DNA of 64,000 nt from Desulfovibrio inopinatus DSM 10711 (GTDB taxonomy: Bacteria; Desulfobacterota; Desulfovibrionia; Desulfovibrionales; Desulfovibrionaceae), in contig NZ_KE386878.1 in NCBI RefSeq assembly GCF_000429305.1, positions 1 through 64,000 of the forward strand. Reading direction: 5' to 3'. Below are positions 25,820-35,167 of this stretch, in pieces. Each line of letters opens with the position of its first letter. The first letter of the stretch is position 1. The position numbers and the translations under genes are program-made. The notes under the pieces were generated by a model, which made no database searches, was not told where the DNA came from, and saw only the letters and a list, made by a program, of their open reading frames with translations.

Positions 25820-27142
25820 ATGTCGAGCGTCACGACTGAAAAAAAGAAAATTGTTATTTTAGGCTGCGGTTTCGCCGGTCTGTTCGCCGCACGATCTTTT
25901 GCGAACAGCGACTATGATGTAACCATTGTTGACAAAGAAAATTATCACGTTTTCCAACCATTGCTCTATCAAGTGGCGACGTCTGAACTTGACCCCGCGC
26001 AAATTGCGTATCCTATCCGTTCGACATTTCGTCATGTGGAGAATGTTGACTTCCTGATGGCTGAAGTAACGCAAATCGACTTCAAGAATAAGTATGTTTT
26101 TCTTGATGAACGCATTCTATATTATGATGCAATCCTCATCGCCCTCGGGAGCGTCACCAATGATTTTCATACGCCAGGTGCCGATACATATTGTTTTCGA
26201 CTCAAGAATCTTGAACAAGCTATGGAGTTGCGCAACCATATTCTCTCGTGCTTTGAACGAGTCGAGCATGAACCCGATCCGGTTAAGCGAAAGCAACTTT
26301 TGACGTTTACTATTATTGGCGGAGGGCCTACCGGGGTCGAATTGTCCGGTGCCTTGAGTGAATTGATCAACGGTCCTATCAGAAAAGATTTCCCCCGACT
26401 CGATCTCAAAGAAGCGAACATCGTGCTCTTGCAAGCTATGGATTGTCTTTTGCCACCATTCCCCAAGCGTCTTCAAGAGTACACACAGAAGCGATTGCAG
26501 AAAAAAGGTGTCGATGTTCGCCTCAATGCCATGGTTAGCGAAATTTCGGAGCATTGTGTTTCCATTAAAGATGGGAGCATGATCAACTCCGGAACCGTGA
26601 TCTGGACGGCTGGTGTCAAAGGGGCACCGATTGCTTCACAATTTGGTGTGGAAATGGGGCGGGGGGGACGCGTTCTCGTGAATGAATATCTTCAACTTGA
26701 GGAGTATCCGGAAGTTTTTGTGGCTGGTGATATTGGACTGGAGCGGGACCCCGAAAGAGGGGTTCCGATGGTTGCGACTGCGGCAATTCAACAAGGGGAG
26801 CATGCCGCAAAAAATATTCGTCATTTTTTTGAAGGTTCCCATCTAGAACCATTTGCATATAATAATAAAGGATCCCTTGCCGTCATCGGGCGCAATGCAG
26901 CTGTGGCCGATGTCAAAGGGTCGCAGTTTACGGGTTTTTTGGCATGGATATTGTGGCTTACTATTCATCTGGCCTATCTCATCGGCTTTCGGAATCGCCT
27001 TATGGTATTGATCAATTGGGGAATTGATTATCTTCTTAAAGAAAAAGGCGTTCGGGTCATTCTTCCCAAAGATATGAAGCATATCTTCGGTTGGGATGGC
27101 GTTGATTCCAGTAAGCCCGATAGAGATACGTCAAATGAGTAG
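25820..27142 (+). CDS. Type-2 NADH dehydrogenase-like FAD oxidoreductase
   Basis: 440 residues behind a strong GAGGAGGAG site. FAD motif IVILGCGFAGLFAARSF, the quinone/FAD stretch VDKENYHVFQPLLYQVATSELDPAQIAYPIRS, NAD motif FTIIGGGPTGVELSGAL, and FVAGDIG in the second FAD site are all typical of NDH-2. The C-terminal ~60 residues (FLAWILWLTIHLAYLIGFRNR) form the amphipathic/hydrophobic membrane anchor. It would pass electrons from NAD(P)H to a quinone without pumping protons; in an anaerobe it may serve redox balance or oxygen defence. It is monocistronic and diverges from the SxtJ operon. Confidence 0.88.
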   Translation: MSSVTTEKKKIVILGCGFAGLFAARSFANSDYDVTIVDKENYHVFQPLLYQVATSELDPAQIAYPIRSTFRHVENVDFLMAEVTQIDFKNKYVFLDERILYYDAILIALGSVTNDFHTPGADTYCFRLKNLEQAMELRNHILSCFERVEHEPDPVKRKQLLTFTIIGGGPTGVELSGALSELINGPIRKDFPRLDLKEANIVLLQAMDCLLPPFPKRLQEYTQKRLQKKGVDVRLNAMVSEISEHCVSIKDGSMINSGTVIWTAGVKGAPIASQFGVEMGRGGRVLVNEYLQLEEYPEVFVAGDIGLERDPERGVPMVATAAIQQGEHAAKNIRHFFEGSHLEPFAYNNKGSLAVIGRNAAVADVKGSQFTGFLAWILWLTIHLAYLIGFRNRLMVLINWGIDYLLKEKGVRVILPKDMKHIFGWDGVDSSKPDRDTSNE

Positions 27143-27269
27143 TCAAACGTTCCCATTACGATACATTCGGGTGGCGGTGCAGTTTCGGTTTGGTGACGGT
27201 TGCTCTCTTGGTTGGTTTTGGGTACTGGCAGCGAATTGTTTTTGATGCGTATGCGTAAAGGAGTTAGTC

Positions 27270-27761
27270 GTGTCTGAAGCAGATCGCTATAAGAAGATGT
27301 ATCCTGTATCATGGGATCAATTACACAGGGATTGTCGTGCGTTGACATGGCGGTTGGTTGATCGCAAATGGAAGGGGATACTTGCCATCACTCGAGGTGG
27401 TTTGATTCCCGCGGCCATTATTGCTCGGGAACTCGACATCCATCTCATCGATACAGTCTGTATTTCAACGTATAATTGGTTGGAGCAGACGAAAGAAATT
27501 TCCATTCTCAAATCGTTTACTGCAGATAGTACGGGATGGTTGCTTGTGGATGACCTTGTCGACACGGGAAAGACAGCCTCAATTGTCCGCGAAATGGTTC
27601 CTCACGCGTATTTTGCAACGGTATACGCAAAGCCTCAGGGGCGTCCTTTGGTGGATGCATTTGTCACAGAGGTCAGCCAGGACACCTGGATTTTGTTTCC
27701 TTGGGATTCTCAACCTCAGTTCATCGAACCGATATATCAGACAACAGGGCATAGCAGTTGA
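27270..27761 (+). CDS. gpt: Xanthine(-guanine) phosphoribosyltransferase
   Basis: 163 residues from GTG 27270 with AAAGGAG eight bases upstream. ILAITRGGLIPAAIIARELDI and the PRPP-binding loop WLLVDDLVDTGKTA match Gpt, as does the length and the end WILFPWDSQPQFIEPIY. It joins PRPP to xanthine or guanine in purine salvage. The next gene begins 45 bases downstream and encodes the binding protein of a BMP-type importer, whose known members take up purine nucleosides; the two fit one salvage unit. Confidence 0.9.
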   Translation: MSEADRYKKMYPVSWDQLHRDCRALTWRLVDRKWKGILAITRGGLIPAAIIARELDIHLIDTVCISTYNWLEQTKEISILKSFTADSTGWLLVDDLVDTGKTASIVREMVPHAYFATVYAKPQGRPLVDAFVTEVSQDTWILFPWDSQPQFIEPIYQTTGHSS

Positions 27762-27805
27762 CCTGTCTCGATGAAAAGAACACACAACTTGTACAGGAGA
27801 TGGCA

Positions 27806-28882
27806 ATGATGAAACGCATATTGATGGCGTTTATGGTCGCAGCCTGTGTACTGGCGCTTGTTGCGCCCGGTATGGCCGCCGAGAAAAAGGACAATATCAA
27901 GGTCGGATTCATTTACGTTTCCCCGGTGGGTGACGCAGGATGGTCTTATTCGCATGACCTGGGCCGTAAGGCTGTTCAGGAATTGCCTTTTGCCGAAACG
28001 TCCTATGTCGAGTCTGTGCAAGAAGGTGCCGATGCCGAACGTGTTATTCTCAACATGGCTCGCAAAGGGTATGACCTCATTTTCGCCACCAGCTTCGGCT
28101 ATATGGATCCCATGCTCAAAGTTGCCAAACAATTTCCGAATACAGACTTTGAACATTGCTCGGGATTCAAAACTGCAAAAAATATGGGCAACTACTTCGG
28201 CCGTATGTATCAGGCCCGGTATTTAACGGGTATGGTTGCCGGCAAAATGACCAAGTCCAATATAATTGGATACGTCGCAGCCTTCCCGATTCCCGAGGTT
28301 ATTCGAGGCATCAACGCCTTTGCTTTGGGTGTAAAGAAAGTCAACCCCGATGCCAAGGTGAAAGTCGTCTGGACTAAGACATGGTACGATCCGCCTTTGG
28401 AAAAAGATGCTGCCAAGTCCTTACTTGATGTTGGTGCCGATGTGATCACCCAGCATCAGGACTCTCCTGGTCCGCAGGAAGCCGCACAGGAGGCTGGGGT
28501 CTATTCGATTGGATATAATACCGATATGGCCAAGTTTGCACCAAAGGCGCATTTGACGGCTGCCGTCTGGAACTGGGCTCCGCTGTATGTCGAAATGGCC
28601 ACGCAGGTCAAAGACGGGACATGGAAAAGCACGTCGATCTGGCCGGGTATGGACAAAGGTATTGTCGGTATCGCGCCGTTTGGTCCCATGGTGCCGGAAG
28701 ACGTCCAGAAGGTCGTGATGGCTGAAGCCGATGCGATTAAAGGCGGAAAGGACACAGTCTTCACCGGTCCCATCAAAGATCAGGCCGGAACCGTCAAAAT
28801 TGCCGAAGGCACGACGCCTTCCGACAAGGATTTACTCGGCATGACGTGGTTTGTCGACAATGTCGAAGGTTCCACCGAATAA
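27806..28882 (+). CDS. BMP-family ABC transporter substrate-binding protein
   Basis: 358 residues starting at ATG 27806 or 27809 (AGGAG at 27795). A clear signal peptide (MMKRILMAFMVAACVLALVAPGMAAE) is followed by the PnrA/BMP domain: VGFIYVSPVGDAGWSYSHDLGRK, SVQEGADAERVI, GYDLIFATSFGYMDP, and FPIPEVIRGINAFALGVK. Family members studied bind purine nucleosides; related ones bind riboflavin-type ligands. As the first gene of the importer it is followed by a stable stem-loop (28894-28924) that probably keeps its message level above that of the permeases. Confidence 0.92.
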   Translation: MMKRILMAFMVAACVLALVAPGMAAEKKDNIKVGFIYVSPVGDAGWSYSHDLGRKAVQELPFAETSYVESVQEGADAERVILNMARKGYDLIFATSFGYMDPMLKVAKQFPNTDFEHCSGFKTAKNMGNYFGRMYQARYLTGMVAGKMTKSNIIGYVAAFPIPEVIRGINAFALGVKKVNPDAKVKVVWTKTWYDPPLEKDAAKSLLDVGADVITQHQDSPGPQEAAQEAGVYSIGYNTDMAKFAPKAHLTAAVWNWAPLYVEMATQVKDGTWKSTSIWPGMDKGIVGIAPFGPMVPEDVQKVVMAEADAIKGGKDTVFTGPIKDQAGTVKIAEGTTPSDKDLLGMTWFVDNVEGSTE

Positions 28883-28893
28883 ACTTCCTTTTT

Positions 28894-28924
28894 CGGGCGC
28901 ACCGTCAAACGGACGGGGCGCCCG
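28894..28924 (+). promoter_or_regulatory. Intercistronic stem-loop after the binding-protein gene
   Basis: CGGGCGC (28894-28900) pairs with GCGCCCG (28918-28924) and CCGTC with GACGG inside it, a 12-bp GC-rich stem with a 5-nt loop. It is followed only by AATTCTTT, so it is better seen as an mRNA-stabilising or partial terminator element than a full stop. Confidence 0.7.
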
Positions 28925-28950
28925 AATTCTTTAGTCAAAGGACTCTTTTC

Positions 28951-30039
28951 ATGTTCGCCCTTCGCAAACGCAAACGGGAAAATGCCCTGCGCTATGGCGG
29001 GCTGGCTGTCGTTCCGATCGCCTTAGCCCTGTCCTTTGGCATTTGTGCAGTGCTTCTGGCTATACAAGGTCAATCTCCGATCCGAGCTTTTACAGTTCTC
29101 TGGGAAGGTTCGCTTGGTGCATCGTGGGCTCTGGCCGATGCACTGTTGAAGTCGGTTCCTATTTTTCTATGCTCGCTTGGCGTTGCCATTACGTTTCGCA
29201 TGCAGATTTGGAACATCGGTGCGGAAGGCCAGTTTGCACTTGGAACAATTGGTGCTACCTGGGCTGCGTTGAGCTTCTCCCACTGGCCAGCGTATATGTT
29301 GCTGCCATGGATGTTCCTGTGTGCAGCGGTTGCCGGTGCTCTCTGGGCTCTTCTCGCTGCCGGTTTGCGTATTGCTCTCAATGTGAGTGAGATCATTTCC
29401 ACGCTCATGCTCAATTACATCGCCATCTTGTTTCTTGAGTATCTTGTCTACGGCGTTTGGAAAGATCCGCAGAGCTTCGGCTTCCCCATGACACGAGAAT
29501 TTTCCCCCGCCGCGCTGATTGGAATGATTGGCGATTCCCGGCAACATTGGGGGTTGGTTATTGCCCCGATACTTGGGGTGGTTCTTTGGGCATTTTTACG
29601 ATTCACCCGAACGGGATTCGAAATCAAGGCGAGTGGTTCGGGGGTTCGCGTCGCTGCTTATGCCAAGTTGCCCTATCCCTTTCTTGTCGCACTCGTTATG
29701 GCTGTTTCCGGAGCCTATGCCGGTATTGCCGGCTGTATTGAGACATCGGCCGTTGTCGGTCGTCTTCAACCAAGTATTATGGCCGGGTATGGGTATACGG
29801 CCATTGTTGTTGCTTGGTTGGCGCGACTGAATCCCTTGGGCATTGCATTGACGTCGTTTCTGCTTGCCTGTCTTCGGGTTGGTGTTGAGAATATGCAACT
29901 TGAGATGCAAATTCCGGCCGCATTCGGCTCTGTGATGGAAGGAGTGATTTTGCTCTCTGTTTTGGCAGGACAATTTTTTTATTCTTTTCGTTTTGAACGC
30001 CTTCGACGAGCAGGCAAAAGCCATGGAGAACACGCATGA
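28951..30039 (+). CDS. ABC transporter permease (BMP/nucleoside type), first subunit
   Basis: 362 residues from ATG 28951 (AAAGGA upstream); the frame is open further left but overlaps the binding protein and stem-loop. About eight to ten hydrophobic segments; the family motif MQIWNIGAEGQFALGTIGATWAA and the loop ALNVSEIISTLMLNYIAIL, then AGIAGCIETSAVVGRLQ, mark it as BPD_transp_2 family (YufP/NupB-like). It forms the membrane channel with the next gene, which overlaps its stop by four bases (ATGA). Confidence 0.9.
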   Translation: MFALRKRKRENALRYGGLAVVPIALALSFGICAVLLAIQGQSPIRAFTVLWEGSLGASWALADALLKSVPIFLCSLGVAITFRMQIWNIGAEGQFALGTIGATWAALSFSHWPAYMLLPWMFLCAAVAGALWALLAAGLRIALNVSEIISTLMLNYIAILFLEYLVYGVWKDPQSFGFPMTREFSPAALIGMIGDSRQHWGLVIAPILGVVLWAFLRFTRTGFEIKASGSGVRVAAYAKLPYPFLVALVMAVSGAYAGIAGCIETSAVVGRLQPSIMAGYGYTAIVVAWLARLNPLGIALTSFLLACLRVGVENMQLEMQIPAAFGSVMEGVILLSVLAGQFFYSFRFERLRRAGKSHGEHA

Positions 30040-30956
30040 ACAGTGAACTCATCGTTGCTCTCCTTGCCGCGGCCATTCAATCCGGAACACCTATTCTCTA
30101 TGCCACATTAGGAGAAATGCTGACGGAAAAAGGAGGCATTCTCAATTTGGGCGTGGAAGGGATTCTGAGTGTGTCTGCTCTGGGCGCATTTTTGGCGTCG
30201 TTTTCTACTGGAGCTCCCTGGCTTGGTGTGCTTGCCGGTTGCCTCTGTGGTGTGCTGATGGCCTCCATTCACGGTCTGGTGTGCATCACGTTCTTGGGGA
30301 ATCAGGTTGTGTCAGGGCTTGCATTAACGATTGCTGGGCTTGGTTTGGCCAGTTATTTTGGCACTCCATTTATCGGACTGGCTGCTCCTGGATTTTCTCA
30401 GCAACCCATTCCCGGTCTCTGTGATATCCCCATTCTTGGACAGATTTTTTTCTCGCATGACGTGCTTGTCTATCTTTCCTATTGTGCGCCAATTGCACTC
30501 TGGTTTCTTTTACGCCGCACCAGTTTAGGCATGGGAATCCGGGCTGTGGGGGAAATGCCGGGAGCAGCTTCGGCAGCGGGACTTGATCCGCTCCGTTTGC
30601 GCTGGGTGGCACTCCTACTTGGTGGCGCACTGATTGGTCTTGGTGGTGCCTATCTTTCCTTGGCCTACACGCATCTTTGGACAAACGGCTTGTCCGGCGG
30701 GCGTGGTTGGATTGCCGTCGCGTTGGTGATTTTTGCATTCTGGAGGCCAGGACGCGCTGTATTGGGTGCGTATCTATTTGGTTCCGTCATGGCGTTTCAA
30801 CTTCGTCTTCAGGCTTCGGGAGCAACCATTCCTTCTTCGTTATTGCTGATGCTTCCGTATGCGCTGACGATTATCGCCCTGGCATTTTCGGCGTCGAGAT
30901 CCCAAAATATCAATGCTCCGGCCGCTCTTGGTGTGAATATCGAACCAGAGGACTAG
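30036..30956 (+). CDS. ABC transporter permease (BMP/nucleoside type), second subunit
   Basis: 306 residues, mostly hydrophobic, with TLGEMLTEKGGILNLGVEGIL near the N-terminus, GNQVVSGLALTIAGLGLASYFG, and GMGIRAVGEMPGAASAAGLDPLRLRW in the coupling region, all typical of the YufQ/NupC-like partner permease. Start overlaps the stop of the first permease. The ATPase gene follows after an unusual ~205-base gap rather than directly. Confidence 0.9.
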   Translation: MNSELIVALLAAAIQSGTPILYATLGEMLTEKGGILNLGVEGILSVSALGAFLASFSTGAPWLGVLAGCLCGVLMASIHGLVCITFLGNQVVSGLALTIAGLGLASYFGTPFIGLAAPGFSQQPIPGLCDIPILGQIFFSHDVLVYLSYCAPIALWFLLRRTSLGMGIRAVGEMPGAASAAGLDPLRLRWVALLLGGALIGLGGAYLSLAYTHLWTNGLSGGRGWIAVALVIFAFWRPGRAVLGAYLFGSVMAFQLRLQASGATIPSSLLLMLPYALTIIALAFSASRSQNINAPAALGVNIEPED

Positions 30957-30964
30957 GAACGAGC

Positions 30965-31075
30965 ATGACCTTGGCGGTCGAGATCAAGGGGCCATACTCT
31001 CTGTGGGATCGAAGTTGCTCTTCGATGATGATGGAGCAACGTGGTATGAGCCGCAAACGTTTTGAAGATTCTTAA
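30965..31075 (+). CDS. Possible 36-residue ORF between permease and ATPase genes
   Basis: An ATG 8 bases after the permease stop, with AGGA upstream, opens a short basic frame (MTLAVEIKGPYSLWDR..). A stem-loop, about 12 bp with one G-U (31071-31082 / 31091-31102), overlaps its stop. No family is recognised; it may be only leader sequence for the ATPase gene. Confidence 0.2.
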   Translation: MTLAVEIKGPYSLWDRSCSSMMMEQRGMSRKRFEDS

Positions 31076-31161
31076 GAAACTTATCAGAGAAAGTTTCTTG
31101 AGCCGTCGGAGACTCTTCCCGAATCCTCCTTTCTCCGGCGTACAAGCAAAAGGCGCGTTGT

Positions 31162-32697
31162 ATGATGGTCGAGCAATCGTCGAGTTCCTGTGCTGATGAT
31201 ACGAAAAATCCCGTGGTTTCTCTTAAGGGCGTGACAAAGCGGTTTGGCAAGGTTGTGGCCAACGATAATATTACGCTCGACATTTATCCGGGCTGCATCA
31301 AAGCGCTTCTGGGTGAGAATGGAGCAGGTAAATCGACCTTGATGTCAATGCTTGCCGGTCGTTTTCAACCGGATGAGGGAACCATTGAGGTCGATGGAGA
31401 GCCCGTAGCGTTCACATCGGCAAAAGATGGTATCCGTGCAGGGATCGGCATGGTGTATCAACATTTCATGCTCGTTCACTCGATGACTGTGGCGGAAAAC
31501 GTTCTGCTTGGCCAGACGAAGTCGTCCATAGTGTCGCCGGCGGAAATGGAAAAAGAAATTGCCGCATTAGCGCAGGAATTTGGTCTGGAGATCGACCCGG
31601 CGGCTCTTGTTGCCGATTTGTCTATGGGAGAACGACAACGGGTTGAGATTCTTAAATTGCTCTATCGGAAAAGTCGCGTGCTCATTTTCGATGAACCGAC
31701 TTCGGTGCTTACCGAAGTGGAAACGGTTCGGCTGTACGAATCCCTGCAACGTATGGCAGCTCAGGGAAAGGCTATTGTTTTTATTAGCCACAAGCTCGAA
31801 GAAGTCCTTGCATTAGCTGATGATATTGCCGTGCTGCGTCGCGGCCGTGTCGAAGCTCGATTTGATAGAAGCGAGGTGACGTCCAAAGCTGAGCTGGCCC
31901 GGCGCATGGTGGGCAAAGATGTTCTTCTTGAAATTTCCAAAGAACCGGTCGACATCACCGATGTTGTCCTTGATATCAAGAATTTAACCGGCCTCGGCCT
32001 GCACGACATTAATTTGACTGTCCGCAAAGGTGAAATTGTTGCCGTTGTCGGTGTTGCGGGGAACGGACAAAAGGCGTTGGTTGAAGCGGTATGTGGTATG
32101 CAAAAGCCGCCTGCCGACACTGTCTTTATTATGGGAAAAGCGTGGAGGAAATTCTTTTCCGATCTTTCGTGGAAGAAGTCGTTGTCGTATGTTCCGGAAG
32201 ACCGTCTTGGGCTCGCCGTGGCGGAACAAATGGACCTTGTGGACAATTTGCTCCTGACAACGCGAAAAGGATTCTCCAAAGGGCCTTGGCTCAACCGAAA
32301 GCGAGCAGCGCAAACCATGACGACGCTCATGGAAAAGCACGATATTTACCCCCGACGTATTCAAAGCCAAGCCTGGCAGCTCTCTGGGGGCAACCTGCAG
32401 AAGATGGTCATCTCACGGGAGCTCTATCGGCAACCCTGTCTTGTTGTTGCCGAACAGCCCACGCAGGGACTTGATGTGTCGGCAACCGAAGCTGTCTGGC
32501 AAAAGTTGCTCAAGACGCGACAAATGGCCGGTATTTTGCTTGTCACGGGTGATTTGAACGAAGCGTTGCAATTAGCCGATCGGATTGCGGTTATTTTTGA
32601 AGGTCGGTTCATGGATATTTTCCCCATTACCGACAGAGAAAAAGTGGACAAGATTGGCCTGATGATGGCTGGCGTGCAGGACGAGGATACGGTGTAA
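31162..32697 (+). CDS. ABC transporter ATPase with two nucleotide-binding domains
   Basis: 511 residues. First domain: Walker A GENGAGKSTL, signature LSMGERQRVEI, Walker B VLIFDEPTSVLT. Second domain: degenerate P-loop GVAGNGQKALVEAV, signature LSGGNLQKMVISREL and Walker B-like LVVAEQPTQGLD, in which the catalytic Glu position is Gln. This asymmetry is normal for the sugar/nucleoside (BMP, rbsA-like) class. It powers the two permeases upstream. The gene lies before a shared terminator and converges with der. Confidence 0.93.
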   Translation: MMVEQSSSSCADDTKNPVVSLKGVTKRFGKVVANDNITLDIYPGCIKALLGENGAGKSTLMSMLAGRFQPDEGTIEVDGEPVAFTSAKDGIRAGIGMVYQHFMLVHSMTVAENVLLGQTKSSIVSPAEMEKEIAALAQEFGLEIDPAALVADLSMGERQRVEILKLLYRKSRVLIFDEPTSVLTEVETVRLYESLQRMAAQGKAIVFISHKLEEVLALADDIAVLRRGRVEARFDRSEVTSKAELARRMVGKDVLLEISKEPVDITDVVLDIKNLTGLGLHDINLTVRKGEIVAVVGVAGNGQKALVEAVCGMQKPPADTVFIMGKAWRKFFSDLSWKKSLSYVPEDRLGLAVAEQMDLVDNLLLTTRKGFSKGPWLNRKRAAQTMTTLMEKHDIYPRRIQSQAWQLSGGNLQKMVISRELYRQPCLVVAEQPTQGLDVSATEAVWQKLLKTRQMAGILLVTGDLNEALQLADRIAVIFEGRFMDIFPITDREKVDKIGLMMAGVQDEDTV

Positions 32698-32715
32698 GCG
32701 ATATTTTAAAAAATC

Positions 32716-32757
32716 AAAGAGCCCCGATGTGTTGTGTGAGACATCGGGGCTCTTTCT
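32716..32757. terminator. Shared bidirectional terminator
   Basis: GAGCCCCGATGT (32719-32730) pairs perfectly with ACATCGGGGCTC (32741-32752); 12 bp, 10-nt loop, A-rich on the left and T-rich on the right. It ends the importer operon and, on the other strand, der. Confidence 0.9.
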
Positions 32758-34077
32758 TTATTCTTTCTTTCCGCGACTCGCTCGGAAGTAGAGTCGAACC
32801 GGTGCGATGCGAATGCCGAAGCGTTTTCTTAGCTGGTTTTCAAGATATCGGGCGTAGGAGGCTTTCACTTTTTCCTGGTCATTGACGAAGAATACAAACG
32901 TCGGAGGCATGACATCCGATTGGGTCATGTAATAGAATTTGGCACGCCGTCCTTTGATGAGCGGTGGTTGGTGATGGCTTGTCATGTCGGCCAGCGCACG
33001 GTTGATTTCTCCCGTTCCGACACGGATTCCACATTCTTGAATAATGGCTTCCGCCATAGGCAGGAGGTCTTTGAGGCCTTTTCGAGTTACCGTCGATGTA
33101 AATACAACGGGAACATGCGGGCAGATGCGGAGCTCGTTCTGCATGATTTTTTTGACATCGCGTAAGGCCTCTTTGTCGAGAAGATCGGCCTTGTTGATGA
33201 CAACAAAAAACGGGATTTTTTCGCGATCAAGGTAGGAAAGCAGCTTTTTATCCTGCAATGCCAAGCGCATGGTGGCATCGGTCATGAGGATGGCGACGTC
33301 GGCACGTTTGGCGGTGCCCAGCGCGCGAACAACGCTCAATTTTTCCAATGAGTCGTCGATACGCCCACGTTTACGGACGCCAGCCGTATCGACAAATGTA
33401 TAGCGCCGTCCTCTGGCTTCAAAAACAACATCGACAGCGTCGCGGGTTGTGCCGGCTTCAGGACTGACAATGAGGCGGTTTTCACGAAGCATGGCATTGA
33501 TCAAGGAGGATTTGCCGACATTGGGACGTCCAACAATCGCCAGTTTCAGGCCGTGTTCAACATCCTGTAATGCGCTTTCATCCTCTTCCGGAAGCATTTC
33601 AGCCAAGCGTTCTTTCAGATCCTGGATATTGTATCCGTGCTCGGACGACACCGGTTCAAGCTCAAGTCCCATTGTATGGAATTCTGCCGTTAGGATATCG
33701 GCTTTTTCCGGACCATCGACTTTGTTGACGATAAGCAACGTGGTGCTCTCGGATTCACGCAGAAGTTCTGCAACACGCTCATCAATGGGATTGAGTCCTT
33801 CGCGTCCGTCCACAACGAGAAGCACAATGTCGGCAGCAAGAACAGCTTCCCGGGCCTGGCTCATGATGCCGGCTTCAATACCTTCGGTTTCTTCGAAATC
33901 TAGGCCACCGGTGTCAATAAGCGTAATTTTACGGTCGGCGAGCCGTACTGTACCGTGAATACGGTCTCGGGTTACACCGGGGCGGTCGTGGGTAATGGCC
34001 TTGCGTCGGCCAAGGAGGCGATTGAATAAGGTGGATTTCCCGACATTGGGTCGTCCCACGATGGCGATAGTCGTCAT
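32758..34077 (-). CDS. der: Ribosome-assembly GTPase Der (EngA)
   Basis: 439 residues, normal length. Two tandem GTPase domains: first P-loop GRPNVGKSTLFNRLL with switch DTGGLDFEE and NKVDGPE; second GRPNVGKSSLINAML with DTAGVRKRGRI and NKADLLD. A C-terminal KH-like domain ends with RKRFGIRIAPVRLYFR. Der acts in maturation of the 50S subunit. GGAGA precedes the ATG. It appears monocistronic. Confidence 0.97.
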   Translation of the reverse strand: MTTIAIVGRPNVGKSTLFNRLLGRRKAITHDRPGVTRDRIHGTVRLADRKITLIDTGGLDFEETEGIEAGIMSQAREAVLAADIVLLVVDGREGLNPIDERVAELLRESESTTLLIVNKVDGPEKADILTAEFHTMGLELEPVSSEHGYNIQDLKERLAEMLPEEDESALQDVEHGLKLAIVGRPNVGKSSLINAMLRENRLIVSPEAGTTRDAVDVVFEARGRRYTFVDTAGVRKRGRIDDSLEKLSVVRALGTAKRADVAILMTDATMRLALQDKKLLSYLDREKIPFFVVINKADLLDKEALRDVKKIMQNELRICPHVPVVFTSTVTRKGLKDLLPMAEAIIQECGIRVGTGEINRALADMTSHHQPPLIKGRRAKFYYMTQSDVMPPTFVFFVNDQEKVKASYARYLENQLRKRFGIRIAPVRLYFRASRGKKE

Positions 34078-34316
34078 GTTTAGTCTCTCCGGAAAAGCGG
34101 CGTTCGGCCTTTTGTAAGGCCGGAATTTCTCTTCCTCTCGTCCGGTTACGGACGATTGTGATATATTTACTACGTTGTTTGGGTGTTCATTTCAGGAAAA
34201 AAAAGAAATGTCCAATCCTGGACGGACAAGCCGATAGCGGTGAGGCGGGATATGTACGCGGAAGATGGAATGGTTTCAAGCGATATTTATTGCACAAGAA
34301 GAGATATATGCAGAAT

Positions 34317-34344
34317 GGGCCGGGAAGAGATGTTCCCCCGGCCC
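34317..34344 (-). terminator. Probable terminator after thi4
   Basis: GGGCCGGG (34317-34324) and CCCGGCCC (34337-34344) form an 8-bp GC stem 21 bases beyond the thi4 stop. Read leftward it is followed by ATTCTGC, a weak T-tract, so termination may be partial. Confidence 0.55.
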
Positions 34345-34365
34345 GTTGAAAAGTGATGCTTGGGA

Positions 34366-35163
34366 TTATTTATCGTTGGCAATCCGATCAATGATTTCTT
34401 TGGCGACTTTTTCTCCGGAGAGAAGCATTCCTCCAAAAATGGGGCCCATGCGATAAGAACCAAAAGCTGCGTTGGCGGCCATACCGCAAACATACATGCC
34501 GGGGAATACTTCACGGGTGTTGTTCACCGTGTTGGCTTCGGCCACATCGGCCCACATGGACTGTTCACCTTCGATATTGCCCGAGGGGGTATTCAAGCGG
34601 ATATCGTTTTTACGAACCAGTGTCCGCAAAACTTCCGTATCATGTCCTGTAGCTTCGATGAGGAATTTGCAGTCGATAACAACCGGGTCTACGTGGAGCC
34701 CGGCGATTTCGACGGGCGAAGAATTAATGACAATACCGGTGATGCGTTTTTCGCCATCGATTTCGCGCAGACATACATCTTCAACACTGATGCAGTTAAA
34801 GAATTGCGTACCGGCCAAGGCAGCAGTGGATGCCAATGTCGTTGTAGCGGCAACGGCATCACAGGTATAATATTCATCTTTGAAATGCTTCACGGGCAAA
34901 TTGACTTCTTCGAGCAGGTGCTTGCTTTCTTCCTGGACGACAATGATATTCCAGGTCATGCCACCGCCCCACATGCCGCCACCAATGGACAGCTTGCGTT
35001 CGAAAAGAGCAACTTTCAACCCGGCCTGTGCCATGATGCGCGCAGCGGTCATGCCGGAAGGGCCACCACCGACAATCGCAACATCAAGCGAAAGGCAGTT
35101 TTTAAACTTCTCAAAATATTCGGTCAGAATAGCCTCAGTAACGATACGTTCATTTAACGCCAT
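34366..35163 (-). CDS. thi4: Sulfide-dependent thiamine thiazole synthase
   Basis: 265 residues from the ATG at 35163, four bases past the mtnA stop. FAD/NAD motif VAIVGGGPSGMTAARIMAQAG, then GGGMWGGGMTWN and the C-terminal GMAANAAFGSYRMGPIFGGML are typical of Thi4. In yeast Thi4 a Cys donates its own sulfur; here the matching place reads VEIAGLHVDPVV, with His instead, as in the archaeal enzymes that use free sulfide and turn over many times. That fits a sulfide-producing anaerobe. It forms the thiazole part of thiamine from NAD and glycine. No TPP riboswitch is seen ahead of it, as mtnA abuts. Confidence 0.93.
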   Translation of the reverse strand: MALNERIVTEAILTEYFEKFKNCLSLDVAIVGGGPSGMTAARIMAQAGLKVALFERKLSIGGGMWGGGMTWNIIVVQEESKHLLEEVNLPVKHFKDEYYTCDAVAATTTLASTAALAGTQFFNCISVEDVCLREIDGEKRITGIVINSSPVEIAGLHVDPVVIDCKFLIEATGHDTEVLRTLVRKNDIRLNTPSGNIEGEQSMWADVAEANTVNNTREVFPGMYVCGMAANAAFGSYRMGPIFGGMLLSGEKVAKEIIDRIANDK

Positions 35164-35167
35164 TTTT

